Positions 8,475-17,727 of a stretch of 64,000 nucleotides of DNA are shown in pieces; the stretch's first letter is position 1; each line of letters starts with the position of its first letter. This DNA is from Carnobacterium viridans (lineage in GTDB: Bacteria; Bacillota; Bacilli; Lactobacillales; Carnobacteriaceae): NCBI RefSeq assembly GCF_900102725.1, contig NZ_FNJW01000008.1:2010501-2074500 (forward strand). Direction: 5' to 3'. The position numbers were made by a program, and so were the translations under genes. Under the pieces are notes generated by a model. It had not been told where the DNA came from, ran no database searches, and worked only from the letters and a program-made list of their open reading frames with translations.

Positions 8475-8514
8475 AAAAAGCTATCCACACTTTTAAAGGT
8501 GTAGATAGCTTTTT
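8475..8514. terminator. bidirectional terminator
   Basis: A 16-bp stem with one mismatch (8475-8490 and 8499-8514) has A-run and T-run on opposite sides. It lies just downstream of the minus-strand BNR-repeat gene. Confidence 0.85.
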
Positions 8515-8527
8515 ATTCATCATTTTA

Positions 8528-10030
8528 CTAAACCTCTCCAACATATACCCAAGTTTCGCCATTGTCTTTAGACTGATACAAGGCTTTACTGCCGCCGTTA
8601 TAATCGCCATCTTGACCTTGACCCACTTGAATAAACAAATTGTCGCTTTCTTTATAAGGCATTTCCGGAAAATCGAAAGGAGCGTAATTCTCTGTATCGG
8701 TTAAAGGAACTTCGATCGTTGGCAATTCTACTTTTTCAAAAGTGACGCCCCCATCAGTTGTCCGATAGATGTCTGCATAACTGCCCCCACTGCGGGACAA
8801 TCCAATAAATCCAAGGTTCTCATCAATAAATGTTATCCCAGATGAAACGCCTAATTGCCCTGAAAATGGATCGGAGTTGACGTCTTCCCAAGTATTTCCA
8901 CCATCTGTCGTTTTATTCAAGGTATAAAAGCGTGAGCCTAACGCAGCATCTACTTCGAATAATTGATAACCGAGTTTTTCAGTCAAAAAGTAAGTTTCAT
9001 TGTCGTTCATGTTTTGATCTGTTGGAACGTCTCCAATTTGCGCAGGAGATACTGTTGGTGAATAGTCAACAAAACGTACAGGAGCGATCGTGTTGTTATT
9101 TGGGGTATAAACAGAAATCGTATAGCCAATAATTTCATTGAAGGCTGTTTCGATTGGAAAAGTATCTCCCTTTTCATCAAAGTAAAAGACGCCTTCAGTA
9201 TTGTATCCCCAACTACGGGAACCAGCATAATAGATGCCAAGGGTTTCTTCATCCCAATTTTTCACAGTGTCTTTTATCGGAAGATTTTCTACTGCATCTA
9301 GCAGCGGTTGAAGTCTCATGGTTTTCTCAAAAGTTGGATTCACGTTTCCGTTTAAAGTCACACTGAGATCAGCACTTTTTGAATTATCATAATCAATCAA
9401 AAAGCTTTCCGTCTCGCCATCTTTGTTTAGACCGTACAAAAAACTGTACAAAGTAGTAATATCGCCCTTTTTATTAAAAGTCAATTCGACCTGATTGCTG
9501 ACATACAATTCTTCTGGCAAATCATATTTTGTTTCAAGATCTTCGAACAATCCATTCAATCCATCTTCGTAAATATTATTATGAGCAAACTGGACTCCAC
9601 TAGAATGCAAATAATCTTGAATCACAAAGGCTAATCTCCCTTGCAGATTTGTGCCACTTTGATAGAGGCTTACTCCTGATGCAACAGTGATCAAAAGGAA
9701 AGAATTAATGCTGAAAAGAAAAAGAAATTTGCTGCGTCTTATGGAACGAGAAGAAGCGGACTGTTTTTTATTGAATTTCCATACATACCAATAAAGACCC
9801 CAGCCTACCCAAACAAACAGACTAAGAAAAATGGTTAAAATAATGGGAGCTTTCTGAGCAATCCCGCCGTATTGAGCAAGTGAACATAAGTAATAACACC
9901 CTATAGCATAAATAGCTACGGTCACAGGATTAAAAATAAAAGCTCTTAATTTGTAATTTTTATTCTTCAAGTAAATTTCATCTCCAGTTGTATAGTTTAA
10001 TTTCTGCGGTAATGAGTTATAGATGATCAA
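8528..10030 (-). CDS. membrane protein with sialidase-type BNR repeats, N-terminus probably disrupted
   Basis: This 500-residue reading frame has hydrophobic segments near residues 33-50 and 60-80 and another at about 110-128. A long extracytoplasmic part with three Asp-box motifs follows (TTDGGNTW, TTDGGVTF, SKDNGETW), typical of beta-propeller repeats. No enzyme active site is visible. The only possible start is a TTG at 10030 with no ribosome site. Upstream, the same frame encodes a further membrane-helix-like stretch before a stop at about 10064. The next gene piece is in another frame. I think the 5' end has been broken and the gene may be inactive. Confidence 0.6.
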   Translation of the reverse strand: MIIYNSLPQKLNYTTGDEIYLKNKNYKLRAFIFNPVTVAIYAIGCYYLCSLAQYGGIAQKAPIILTIFLSLFVWVGWGLYWYVWKFNKKQSASSRSIRRSKFLFLFSINSFLLITVASGVSLYQSGTNLQGRLAFVIQDYLHSSGVQFAHNNIYEDGLNGLFEDLETKYDLPEELYVSNQVELTFNKKGDITTLYSFLYGLNKDGETESFLIDYDNSKSADLSVTLNGNVNPTFEKTMRLQPLLDAVENLPIKDTVKNWDEETLGIYYAGSRSWGYNTEGVFYFDEKGDTFPIETAFNEIIGYTISVYTPNNNTIAPVRFVDYSPTVSPAQIGDVPTDQNMNDNETYFLTEKLGYQLFEVDAALGSRFYTLNKTTDGGNTWEDVNSDPFSGQLGVSSGITFIDENLGFIGLSRSGGSYADIYRTTDGGVTFEKVELPTIEVPLTDTENYAPFDFPEMPYKESDNLFIQVGQGQDGDYNGGSKALYQSKDNGETWVYVGEV

Positions 10031-10314
10031 ATAAGTGCAGTAAACGATTAAAAAAACAATACCAATAGATTATTCGTCTATAGAACAGTATACAATAAAA
10101 TAAAATAGGACTACAGCCAGTTAGTAAATATAAAGAAAAAATTATACTTAGCAAATAAGGAGTTTATAGAAATTACTTGAATTATGATAATGCGCATACT
10201 ATTATGACTTATAAAGAATAATCCTATATTTGCAGATACTAACGTAATCAAATGTACAAATATAGGTAATGGATCACAAAATTTTGCCTTTAAAAAACGT
10301 AATGAATTTTTCAA
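10031..10314 (-). pseudogene. probable detached N-terminal part of the BNR-repeat membrane gene
   Basis: A 67-codon frame runs from a TTG at 10314, with AAGGAT four bases upstream, to a stop at 10111. Its product begins MKNSLRFLKAKFCDPLPIF and is followed by a hydrophobic helix. Several stops and a frame change separate it from the 8528-10030 frame, which opens with another helix. The order and character suggest one ancestral gene. This is inference: no intact homologue was compared. The rest of 10315-10476 shows only the leader of ktrA. Confidence 0.4.
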
Positions 10315-10476
10315 CTATCCTTAACTTTAACAAGAATTAGCCCATCAATTGTACAAAGGAATGAAGTCTTAGAAAAATCAAATCAAAAATCTAATAAATC
10401 CTTTATTTTCACGTTATTGATAAATAATAAGCTATTAGTACCCATGATTTTATGGAGATTAGGCAGGAGTTGAATT

Positions 10477-11133
10477 ATGAAAAAAGAATTTGTAGTTATT
10501 GGGTTAGGAAGATTTGGAGCAAGTGTCTGTAAAGAGTTACATCGTTTGGGGCATCAAGTTTTAGCGATAGATATAAAGGAAGAAAAAGTAAATGCGGTTT
10601 TAGACTATAGTGAAAAAGCTGTAATAGCAGATGCTTCCCGTGAAGAAGTTCTGAAGTCACTTGGTGTTGGAAACTTTGATTATGCTGTAGTTGCGATAGG
10701 AGATAATATGCAGGCTAATATTATGTGTACCCTATTATTAAAAGAACTGGGTATGGAAAATGTATGGGTAAAGGCTCAAGATGCTAATCACAAAAAAGTT
10801 CTTGCTAAGATTGGTGCGGATAGAGTCATACAACCAGAATACGATATGGGAATTAGAGCTGCTAATCAAATGCAATCTGGAAAACTTCAAGAGTATATAG
10901 AACTTTCTGAAGAGTACAGCATATCAGAATTAGACATTTCTAAAAGATTAGCTAATAAAGCGCTCAATGATTTAGATATCAGAGCAAAATATGGCTGTAC
11001 TATTTTAGCTATAAAAAATGGAGAGAAGGTAAATATATCACCTTCAGCAGAAGATAAATTATACGAAGGCGATATGATTGTCGTTATGGGGAAAAACGAT
11101 GATATAAAACGTTTCGAAGAGAAAGGATTGTAG
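10477..11133 (+). CDS. ktrA: KtrA/TrkA-type potassium channel regulator
   Basis: This 218-residue cytoplasmic RCK protein has a Rossmann fold with GLGRFG (9-14) and an Asp at the end of strand 2 (AIDI). It binds NAD(H) or adenine nucleotides. The RCK-C domain covers about 140-218. KtrA forms an octameric ring that gates the KtrB potassium translocator. AGGAG precedes the ATG. The ktrB gene starts four bases after the stop, so the two form an operon. Confidence 0.95.
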   Translation: MKKEFVVIGLGRFGASVCKELHRLGHQVLAIDIKEEKVNAVLDYSEKAVIADASREEVLKSLGVGNFDYAVVAIGDNMQANIMCTLLLKELGMENVWVKAQDANHKKVLAKIGADRVIQPEYDMGIRAANQMQSGKLQEYIELSEEYSISELDISKRLANKALNDLDIRAKYGCTILAIKNGEKVNISPSAEDKLYEGDMIVVMGKNDDIKRFEEKGL

Positions 11134-11137
11134 ATTG

Positions 11138-12487
11138 ATGAATAAGATTATTTTAAAAGGGTATTTAAAACAATCTACTAGTCGTTTAAATCCTTCGATG
11201 ACAGTCGTTACAAGTTTTTTTATTCTTATTTTAATGGGTACTGTATTATTAAAATTACCTATTGCGACTACACAAACAATTTCATGGATAGATACTTTAT
11301 TTACTGCTACTTCTGCAGTTACAGTTACAGGTTTAATCGTAGTTGATACTGGTACAGCTTTTACGCTATTTGGACAAACGGTTATTATGTTTCTTATGCA
11401 ACTTGGCGGATTAGGTCTAATGACGTCTGCAGTTTTTATTTTTTTCATATTCAAACGAAAAATTGGCATGCAACAAAGAAATCTTATTAAAACATCATTA
11501 AACCAAGATTCCTCAGGAGGAATTATACGATTGGTTCGTTATTTATTATTTTTCTCTTTCAGTATTGAACTAGTTGGATTTATCTTATTGGCTATCAAAT
11601 GGATTCCAGAATTTGGATTAAAAAAAGGCTCTTTCTATAGTTTATTCCATACTGTCGCTGCCTTTAACAATGCTGGGTTTTCTCTATGGTCAGATAATTT
11701 ATCCAACTATGTAGGAGACCCTGTAGTTAATTTAACCATTACAAGTATGTTTATTTTAGGAGGAATAGGATTTACAGTTCTTTTAGATGTGTGGAATAAG
11801 AAAAAATTTAAATCATTAACTTTGCATTCAAAAGTCATGATCGTAGGTACATTAGTTATAAACATTATTGCAATCCTTTCAATTTTTATTTTAGAATATT
11901 CCAATCCTCAAACTTTAGGTAATTTATCATTTGGAGATAAAGTATGGAGTGCTTATTTTCAAGGTCTGACTCCTAGAACAGCTGGTTTTAATTCTATTGA
12001 TATAACTGCACTGACAGTACCCGCCATGCTGTTAACTGTGCTACTGATGTTTATTGGGGCAGGAAGTGCTTCAACTGGTAGTGGAATCAAGCTAAGCACG
12101 TTTATTATTTTACTTTTAACAACAATTACAATTTTAAAAGGTGGAGAAGAAGTGTCTTTGTTTGGGCGAAGGATAAAAAGTAATGCTGTTTTGAGAGCTT
12201 TTACTCTAACCATGGTAAGTTTTTTATTGGTTTTTATAGCTATCCTTATTTTAACTATAACTGAAAATGGACCATTTATTGCTATTACTTTTGAAGTTGT
12301 TTCAGCATTTGGAACAGTTGGACTTTCAGCTGGGCTAACATCGGAGTTATCAACAATAGGTAAATTTGTTATCATGATTGTCATGTTCATCGGACGTCTT
12401 GGTCCTGTTACGATTGCTTCTACACTGATAGCTAGAAAAGAAAATTCTTTATTGCGTTACCCTCAAGAAGATGTCTTTATAGGATAG
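11138..12487 (+). CDS. ktrB: KtrB potassium translocator
   Basis: This 449-residue membrane protein of the Trk/Ktr/HKT superfamily has four M1-P-M2 repeats. The filter-region motifs are SAVTVTGLI, AFNNAGFS, TPRTAGFNS and SAFGTVGLS, each with the conserved Gly. It takes up K+ (probably Na+-coupled) with KtrA. I chose the ATG at 11138 over the TTG just before it, because AAAGGA at 11122-11127 is correctly spaced. Confidence 0.95.
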   Translation: MNKIILKGYLKQSTSRLNPSMTVVTSFFILILMGTVLLKLPIATTQTISWIDTLFTATSAVTVTGLIVVDTGTAFTLFGQTVIMFLMQLGGLGLMTSAVFIFFIFKRKIGMQQRNLIKTSLNQDSSGGIIRLVRYLLFFSFSIELVGFILLAIKWIPEFGLKKGSFYSLFHTVAAFNNAGFSLWSDNLSNYVGDPVVNLTITSMFILGGIGFTVLLDVWNKKKFKSLTLHSKVMIVGTLVINIIAILSIFILEYSNPQTLGNLSFGDKVWSAYFQGLTPRTAGFNSIDITALTVPAMLLTVLLMFIGAGSASTGSGIKLSTFIILLLTTITILKGGEEVSLFGRRIKSNAVLRAFTLTMVSFLLVFIAILILTITENGPFIAITFEVVSAFGTVGLSAGLTSELSTIGKFVIMIVMFIGRLGPVTIASTLIARKENSLLRYPQEDVFIG

Positions 12488-12655
12488 TATTAAGTCCTAT
12501 CAGCTTTGATTCTAAAAGATATATTGATTTTGGAACAGTTTTGAGTGCTAAAAAGTTTTCTGAAGTTGTAGCAATTAAATAAAATAACTATCAATCAATT
12601 TAAAAAAATAAACTATTTTAAATGGAAATAATGAAATATGAATAGGAGTGTTGTA

Positions 12656-13363
12656 ATGCAAGTCGAATTTTTCCATGATGTGATCTGCAGTTTTTGCTTT
12701 CCCATGTCTTATCGCATGAGAAAAGTAGCTAAAAAGTATCCAAAACTAGAAATTATCCATCGTTCATTTGCTTTAGGATGGGAGAAAGAACAGTTTATCC
12801 AACAATTTGGTTCTCATGAAGCGGTAAAACCTGAAGTGATTCATCATTGGGAACAAGCCAATCAAAATGATGATGAACATCGCTTCAACATTGAAGGTAT
12901 GAAAGAAAAAGACTTCTTGTTTCCAACATCTAAAAATGGATTGAAAGCCGCAAAAGCTGCTGGAATGATTGCTGATCAAGAAGCCTATTGGGCTGTCTTT
13001 GATGGCTTACAACAGGCTTTGTTTGTAGAAAACAGAGATATTTCAGACATGAAGATTATCGATAGTGTTGTGAAACAAACTTCTATAGATTTTGATGCTT
13101 GGAAAACTCAATTTGAAAATCCAGAAACAGAACAAGCTGTGATGGAAGATTTACAACGAGTGCAAGACTATGGTATCCAAGGAGCTCCTGCTATAGTGGT
13201 GAACCAAAAATATTTAATCAGCGGAGCACAACCGCAAGAAGTGATTGAACAAACTATTGAACAAATTGCTAAAGAAGAAGGATTTCAACTAAAAGGATTA
13301 ACCTTAATGGGGTCAGATGCTGCAGCGTGTAATATGATTGATGGCAAATGGGTCTGTGACTAA
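12656..13363 (+). CDS. DsbA-family (FrnE-like) thioredoxin-fold protein
   Basis: This 235-residue cytoplasmic protein starts with a thioredoxin strand and CSFC redox motif (Cys11, Cys14). A helical insertion follows, and the C-terminal half contains QGAPAIVVNQ, the cis-Pro region. The family includes FrnE disulfide isomerases and the YjbH/SpxH ClpXP adaptor; I cannot choose between them. The C-terminus carries two more cysteines in an ACN...WVC arrangement. AGGAG at 12644-12648 fits the ATG at 12656, not the earlier one at 12638. No signal peptide is present. Confidence 0.85.
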   Translation: MQVEFFHDVICSFCFPMSYRMRKVAKKYPKLEIIHRSFALGWEKEQFIQQFGSHEAVKPEVIHHWEQANQNDDEHRFNIEGMKEKDFLFPTSKNGLKAAKAAGMIADQEAYWAVFDGLQQALFVENRDISDMKIIDSVVKQTSIDFDAWKTQFENPETEQAVMEDLQRVQDYGIQGAPAIVVNQKYLISGAQPQEVIEQTIEQIAKEEGFQLKGLTLMGSDAAACNMIDGKWVCD

Positions 13364-13652
13364 AATATTCGTTAACATCGAAAAGCGCTATATAGTATAG
13401 AAGAGAGTTTAAGTTGTTTCTAGAAATTAGTTTTATACTGATTTTAAGAATTAACGATAAAGCTCTCTTTTTTTACACAAAAAAATTGTTTTAAAAGAAT
13501 ACATAGAGAAAATGAAAAAGACTTCTAGAAGTTATTTAGGGAAAACGTTTCCTAGTGTATCGTGATATTGTGTATACTAGAGGTATAGAGAAAAATTCGG
13601 ACTCAAAACTAGTTGGAAATGAGTTTTGTAAAAGAGAAATAGGGGGAAGTAA

Positions 13653-15428
13653 ATGAATAAAAGGGTAAGAAGGTCGCTTAGTATTGGTTTAGCATTTTTG
13701 TTTAGTATGGCTTTTGGCGAAACGGTTTTTGCGGAAAATCAATTATCGGATATGAGAATCGAAATCGAACTGCAAGAAGATGGATCGGGGATTGTTACAG
13801 AACATAGAAAGATGAACATGGATGATGGTACTGAATTGTACATCGTGTTGGATGATCTGCAGGATTCAAAATTGCTTGATTTTTCAGTAGCCGGTTATCA
13901 AGAGTTGGAACCATGGAATCCAGACGCTTCACTAGAGGAAAAGGCAGGTCAATACGGTACTGTAGGAACAGGTGATGGGGTAGAACTTATATGGGGTATA
14001 GGTGAGTATGGAGAAAACGACTACGAAGTAACGTATACCATATCAAAATTAGTTCGCGAATTGGAAGATGGACAAGGACTGCTATGGAACTTTGATACGT
14101 TTTCCGATATTCCAGCTGAAAATTTGACGGTTGAAATTACTGGATTTGAACCCTTTACAGAAGATAATGTCCGTTTCTGGGGCTTTGGTTTTGAAGGGGA
14201 TATGCAATTAGAGGGCAACACGATCGTTTGGGAAGCTGAGGAAGAAGTAGACGACAGCAACGATGTAACAGTATTGCTGCAATTTCCTCAAGGAATGTTC
14301 ACTACACAAGCCAGTGCAGGTATGACTTTGGAAGAACAGCGTGACATGGCCATGAACGGCTCAGCGTACAATGATGAGCCTATTTCTAACACGATACCTA
14401 TCGTCATTTTTTCTGTTCTAGCAGTCGCTGTTGGAGGAATCACAGCTTTTATTATCAAATATTCTAAGAAATTAAAACAAGCGAGAGAAGAAGCTGGACA
14501 AATGCGTACGGGAATACAAAGAATCAAGGAACACAAAGGAGTTGTCTTAGAAGAGATTCCTTATAAAGGAGAAGACTTTGCAGGAATTGCATATTTATTG
14601 CAAGACATGGACAAAGGTTATTTTGAAGATTATTTCTCAGCTTATTTACTGAGATGGTCATATGAAGAACGGATCCTTATTCACACCACTGAAACCAAAT
14701 CATTATTTGGTGAAGGATTTGATACGGAAATAGAAATCCTACATTTTCAGGAAGAACGTGCACGTTATCCTCAGTCATTCAGTGACTTCGTTGCTCATCT
14801 AGAAACAAATGGTGAGACCTATGAAACTGGATTATGGTTGATGTTATTGGATGCTGCAAATAATAATGGTTTTGTAAAAGACGATGATATGAAAAAATGG
14901 GCAAGAAAACATGCCAAAGAAGTAGGCAAGTTTGCAGATTATTTGATTGACTACTCAAAAGAGTATTTAGAAAGAGAAGGCCTTATTTCTTTTGGAAAAG
15001 TTGACGTATGGGGTGCAAAACATGAGGTATCTGTTGCCAGTCCAGAAGGCGACGAACTGTTTGACCGTTTGGTTCAATTTGATAACTATTTAGAAGAAAT
15101 AGACTTAGAAGGTTTTGCGGACTACACCAATCCATTTACATTTGAAGAATTTCTATTCTGGAATACCTTGTACTTTAGAAGTGAGGACATAACAGATGAA
15201 TTCAAGGAAATGATTCCGAATCCGAATGATGTCTCTGGAGACAACTCCTTCATCTATTATTATTGGTATTGGAACGGTATGACTGGATTTAGACACAACT
15301 GGTCTAGCGGATTAGCAAGTGGTGGATTTAACTCAAGTGCTTCATCAGCAGCTTCCGGAACAGGTGGATCAACTTCCTTTGGTGGAGGTGGAGGTGCCGG
15401 TGGTGGAGGCGGCGGAGGGGCTCGATAG
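13653..15428 (+). CDS. DUF2207 membrane protein with glycine-rich tail
   Basis: This 591-residue protein has a signal peptide (cleavage likely after VFA near residue 27) and an acidic extracytoplasmic DUF2207 domain. A single membrane helix follows near residues 245-268, then a large cytoplasmic part and a C-terminal tail of almost only Gly. The architecture is standard for the YciQ-like DUF2207 family, whose function is unknown. AGGGGGAAG lies before the ATG. It is a single-gene unit closed by the terminator at 15481-15513. Confidence 0.88.
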   Translation: MNKRVRRSLSIGLAFLFSMAFGETVFAENQLSDMRIEIELQEDGSGIVTEHRKMNMDDGTELYIVLDDLQDSKLLDFSVAGYQELEPWNPDASLEEKAGQYGTVGTGDGVELIWGIGEYGENDYEVTYTISKLVRELEDGQGLLWNFDTFSDIPAENLTVEITGFEPFTEDNVRFWGFGFEGDMQLEGNTIVWEAEEEVDDSNDVTVLLQFPQGMFTTQASAGMTLEEQRDMAMNGSAYNDEPISNTIPIVIFSVLAVAVGGITAFIIKYSKKLKQAREEAGQMRTGIQRIKEHKGVVLEEIPYKGEDFAGIAYLLQDMDKGYFEDYFSAYLLRWSYEERILIHTTETKSLFGEGFDTEIEILHFQEERARYPQSFSDFVAHLETNGETYETGLWLMLLDAANNNGFVKDDDMKKWARKHAKEVGKFADYLIDYSKEYLEREGLISFGKVDVWGAKHEVSVASPEGDELFDRLVQFDNYLEEIDLEGFADYTNPFTFEEFLFWNTLYFRSEDITDEFKEMIPNPNDVSGDNSFIYYYWYWNGMTGFRHNWSSGLASGGFNSSASSAASGTGGSTSFGGGGGAGGGGGGGAR

Positions 15429-15480
15429 AAAGAGCCTCTTGATAGTTTGATGCACGTTAATTAACTTTAGATATAAAAAG

Positions 15481-15513
15481 ACAAAATATCGTATAAAGAT
15501 ATTTTGTTTTTTT
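15481..15513 (+). terminator. terminator of the DUF2207 gene
   Basis: A 10-bp stem (15481-15490 and 15498-15507), a 7-base loop and a T-run. It is also usable from the minus strand by the GIY-YIG gene. Confidence 0.85.
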
Positions 15514-15541
15514 ATTGTGATAGATTTAGGTTAATGAATGT

Positions 15542-16429
15542 CTAATCAAATCCAACATAAACTCTCTCGCTTTGGATATTACAAGGTACTCCATTGCTAT
15601 TAACGTATTGATAATTTGTTAATTTGATATGATCTGGGAAAAGTTGAATACCATCTATTTCTGTTAGTGGTTCGGCATATTGATAGAAATTATACCTTTT
15701 TTGCTTTCTTCCAGATTTTGTTGTGCTGTGAAGTACTTCATATCTAGGATTATCTTTAATGATTTTAAAAGCACTAACGATCATGCCGCTGCCAGGATAG
15801 ACACCTAGGATATATTCTATACTGTTTGCTTTATCTAAACTCATTACCCAATCACCCAACGTTCTCTTTTTAAGGGCTTCTGATTCAGGATTGTACATTT
15901 CTTCAGCCTTTAAATCTTTACTAGAATCAGACCTATCTTTAGTTGGCTTGATTTTTACAAACATAATTTTATGGGGTCTTAATTGATTAATATTAACGGG
16001 TTTTGGACTAAGTGCATCTTGTAACAGTTCGACTCTTCCAAAAGTTTGCAAGGCATCTTTCTGTCCATCAGAACGATGACCACTCATAATATTAGTCAAC
16101 TTTTTCACGTTAAGTTTTTGGTCATCAATCAGTTTGCAAAAATTAATAACCGCATTTTCTACGTGGAAGGCTTCATCTTCACTTAATCCAAAAGTCAAAA
16201 TATATTTCTCAACTTCCATACCATTTGAATGAATAGTCTTTATTTCATGTAATTTTTGCTTTTCCACAAGATCATTGGAAAATTCAGTTTTTAGATAATC
16301 TAATTCATGAGCGAATACTCTATTTTTTGTTCCTTTACCAATATAAAAAATTGTATGGTCAATAGGATTAACTAAAATATAAACGTAATAGCGAAGCTGA
16401 GTAATAACTTCTTCTGTAAAGCGATTCAT
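15542..16429 (-). CDS. GIY-YIG nuclease-domain protein
   Basis: This 295-residue protein has an N-terminal GIY-YIG fold of the LEM-3-like type. YYVYILVNP and FYIGKG form the two strands, NRVFAHE carries the Arg, and HVENAVINFC carries the metal-binding Glu. The key residues are present, so it may be active. The C-terminal 150 residues are conserved-looking but unidentified. I set the start at 16429, where GGAGGA is well spaced; a longer frame runs into the previous gene. It lies 47 bases after a DNA glycosylase gene, so the two probably form one transcript. Confidence 0.75.
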   Translation of the reverse strand: MNRFTEEVITQLRYYVYILVNPIDHTIFYIGKGTKNRVFAHELDYLKTEFSNDLVEKQKLHEIKTIHSNGMEVEKYILTFGLSEDEAFHVENAVINFCKLIDDQKLNVKKLTNIMSGHRSDGQKDALQTFGRVELLQDALSPKPVNINQLRPHKIMFVKIKPTKDRSDSSKDLKAEEMYNPESEALKKRTLGDWVMSLDKANSIEYILGVYPGSGMIVSAFKIIKDNPRYEVLHSTTKSGRKQKRYNFYQYAEPLTEIDGIQLFPDHIKLTNYQYVNSNGVPCNIQSERVYVGFD

Positions 16430-16476
16430 TGTATTAATTCCTCCATGTCTATTGTAAGCTCTGAATAAATTACTCT

Positions 16477-16959
16477 TTAAGAAAGAAAGGGAAGTTGGAG
16501 AGCTTCTTTCCATTCTATTTTCCGTTCTTGTGCTTTGCCGTTATTTGCACCACTGGTGGATAAACATTTTATAACAGTGTGGTACTCAAAAATAGCTGAT
16601 TTTAAAACTTCTTGATAAGCTTTATCTCCATTTGCAATGACAAGTTTAATGGAAGCAGTTGAAAGTAATGCATCAAAATCATTTAATTTTGTTTGTTTAA
16701 AGTTACTATCTAAACTCCCAATTCTATCAAAATGACTATAAATATCCCATAGGCCAATTTGGTTTTGCACCAATAATTCCAACCTTTTTTCATAGTCGAT
16801 TGGATCAGTAGTATTTAAAGATTCAGAAATAATTTTCCAAAATTGATTGCCTTTACTTGCATAGTATTGTTGCAATTCTAACGACTTTACACTTGGAGCA
16901 CTGCCGAGTATTAAAATTTTAGTGCTTTTATCATAGACTGGTGCTAAACCACTTTTCAT
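16477..16959 (-). CDS. DNA-deoxyinosine/uracil glycosylase family protein
   Basis: This 160-residue protein is of the uracil-DNA-glycosylase superfamily, closest to hypoxanthine-DNA glycosylase (HDG). Motif 1 is ILGSAPSVKSLELQQYY, followed by NQFWKI with the expected catalytic Asn. The C-terminal loop is CLSTSGANNGK, the position of the family's STSPAN motif. Such enzymes excise deaminated bases. AAGGAG precedes the ATG. A GIY-YIG nuclease gene follows, and base removal plus strand cutting would be a logical pair. Confidence 0.82.
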   Translation of the reverse strand: MKSGLAPVYDKSTKILILGSAPSVKSLELQQYYASKGNQFWKIISESLNTTDPIDYEKRLELLVQNQIGLWDIYSHFDRIGSLDSNFKQTKLNDFDALLSTASIKLVIANGDKAYQEVLKSAIFEYHTVIKCLSTSGANNGKAQERKIEWKEALQLPFLS

Positions 16960-17202
16960 AAGTTATACTCCTTAATCGCAAATTTGTTTTAGACGCTTTT
17001 TATATGTAAAAAATGAATCGGTATCTTTCAATTGTATAGTAAAAAAACGCGAATTCCTATAGTGTTATTGTCGTTGCAGTAGCTTTTATATATTTTAGTT
17101 TTTTTCTAAACGTGTGTTGAGCTTTTACGTAAACCTGATAAGTAAAAATATGTAGTATAATTGATGCATAAGTTCAAATTGAGGTTTGAAAGGGTGAAGC
17201 TA

Positions 17203-17727
17203 GTGAGGGAGAATAATCCGATACGAGTGCAAGCAAGGATCAAAGAACTGGCAATTGATTATGGTGTGATTATGTTTTATCTTGTTTTACTTCTTCTGGC
17301 TAATTTAGTCTTTTATTTTCTAGTGTTAGACGGAATACCTGAATTTACAATCGTTCAATCCCAACTGATAGCGACGTTTGAATCGGTTGTTCCGATAGTG
17401 CTGATTTTCTCGCTACTTGATTACAAGAAACCTTTTGGAACATATGGTAAGAGAAGAGCGGGTTTAAAAGTACAGTATAAAACGCCTTCGTTTTTTAGAA
17501 GTTTGGTTAGAAATAGCATTAAGTTTTTACCGTGGCAGCTTGCTCATATTGGAGTCATCGATGGTATTTATTCTGAATTTGCAACTTCGAGTTCGATTAT
17601 TTTTACAAATGCTGGAATCCTGTTAGCTCTCATTTTATTGGTTATGGGATTTTTTAGAAAAGATAAACGTCATTTAGGTGACTTAATAGCCGGGACTCAA
17701 GTCGTTCTAATTAGGAGGGAATCATAA
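17203..17727 (+). CDS. RDD-family membrane protein
   Basis: This 174-residue protein has three or four hydrophobic helices and the RDD layout: an Arg-rich N-terminus (RVQARIKELAIDY) and a C-terminal DKRHLGDLIAGT. RDD proteins are poorly known and are sometimes cation antiporters. A TATAAT at 17156-17161 makes the upstream ATG at 17164 impossible as a start. GAAAGG at 17188-17193 fits the GTG at 17203. The methyltransferase gene begins at the next base after its stop. Confidence 0.8.
   Translation: MRENNPIRVQARIKELAIDYGVIMFYLVLLLLANLVFYFLVLDGIPEFTIVQSQLIATFESVVPIVLIFSLLDYKKPFGTYGKRRAGLKVQYKTPSFFRSLVRNSIKFLPWQLAHIGVIDGIYSEFATSSSIIFTNAGILLALILLVMGFFRKDKRHLGDLIAGTQVVLIRRES

Noticed and set aside
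15542-16513. 323-residue version of the GIY-YIG protein starting at 16513
   Set aside because: It overlaps the glycosylase gene and lacks a ribosome site; the ATG at 16429 has GGAGGA nine bases upstream.
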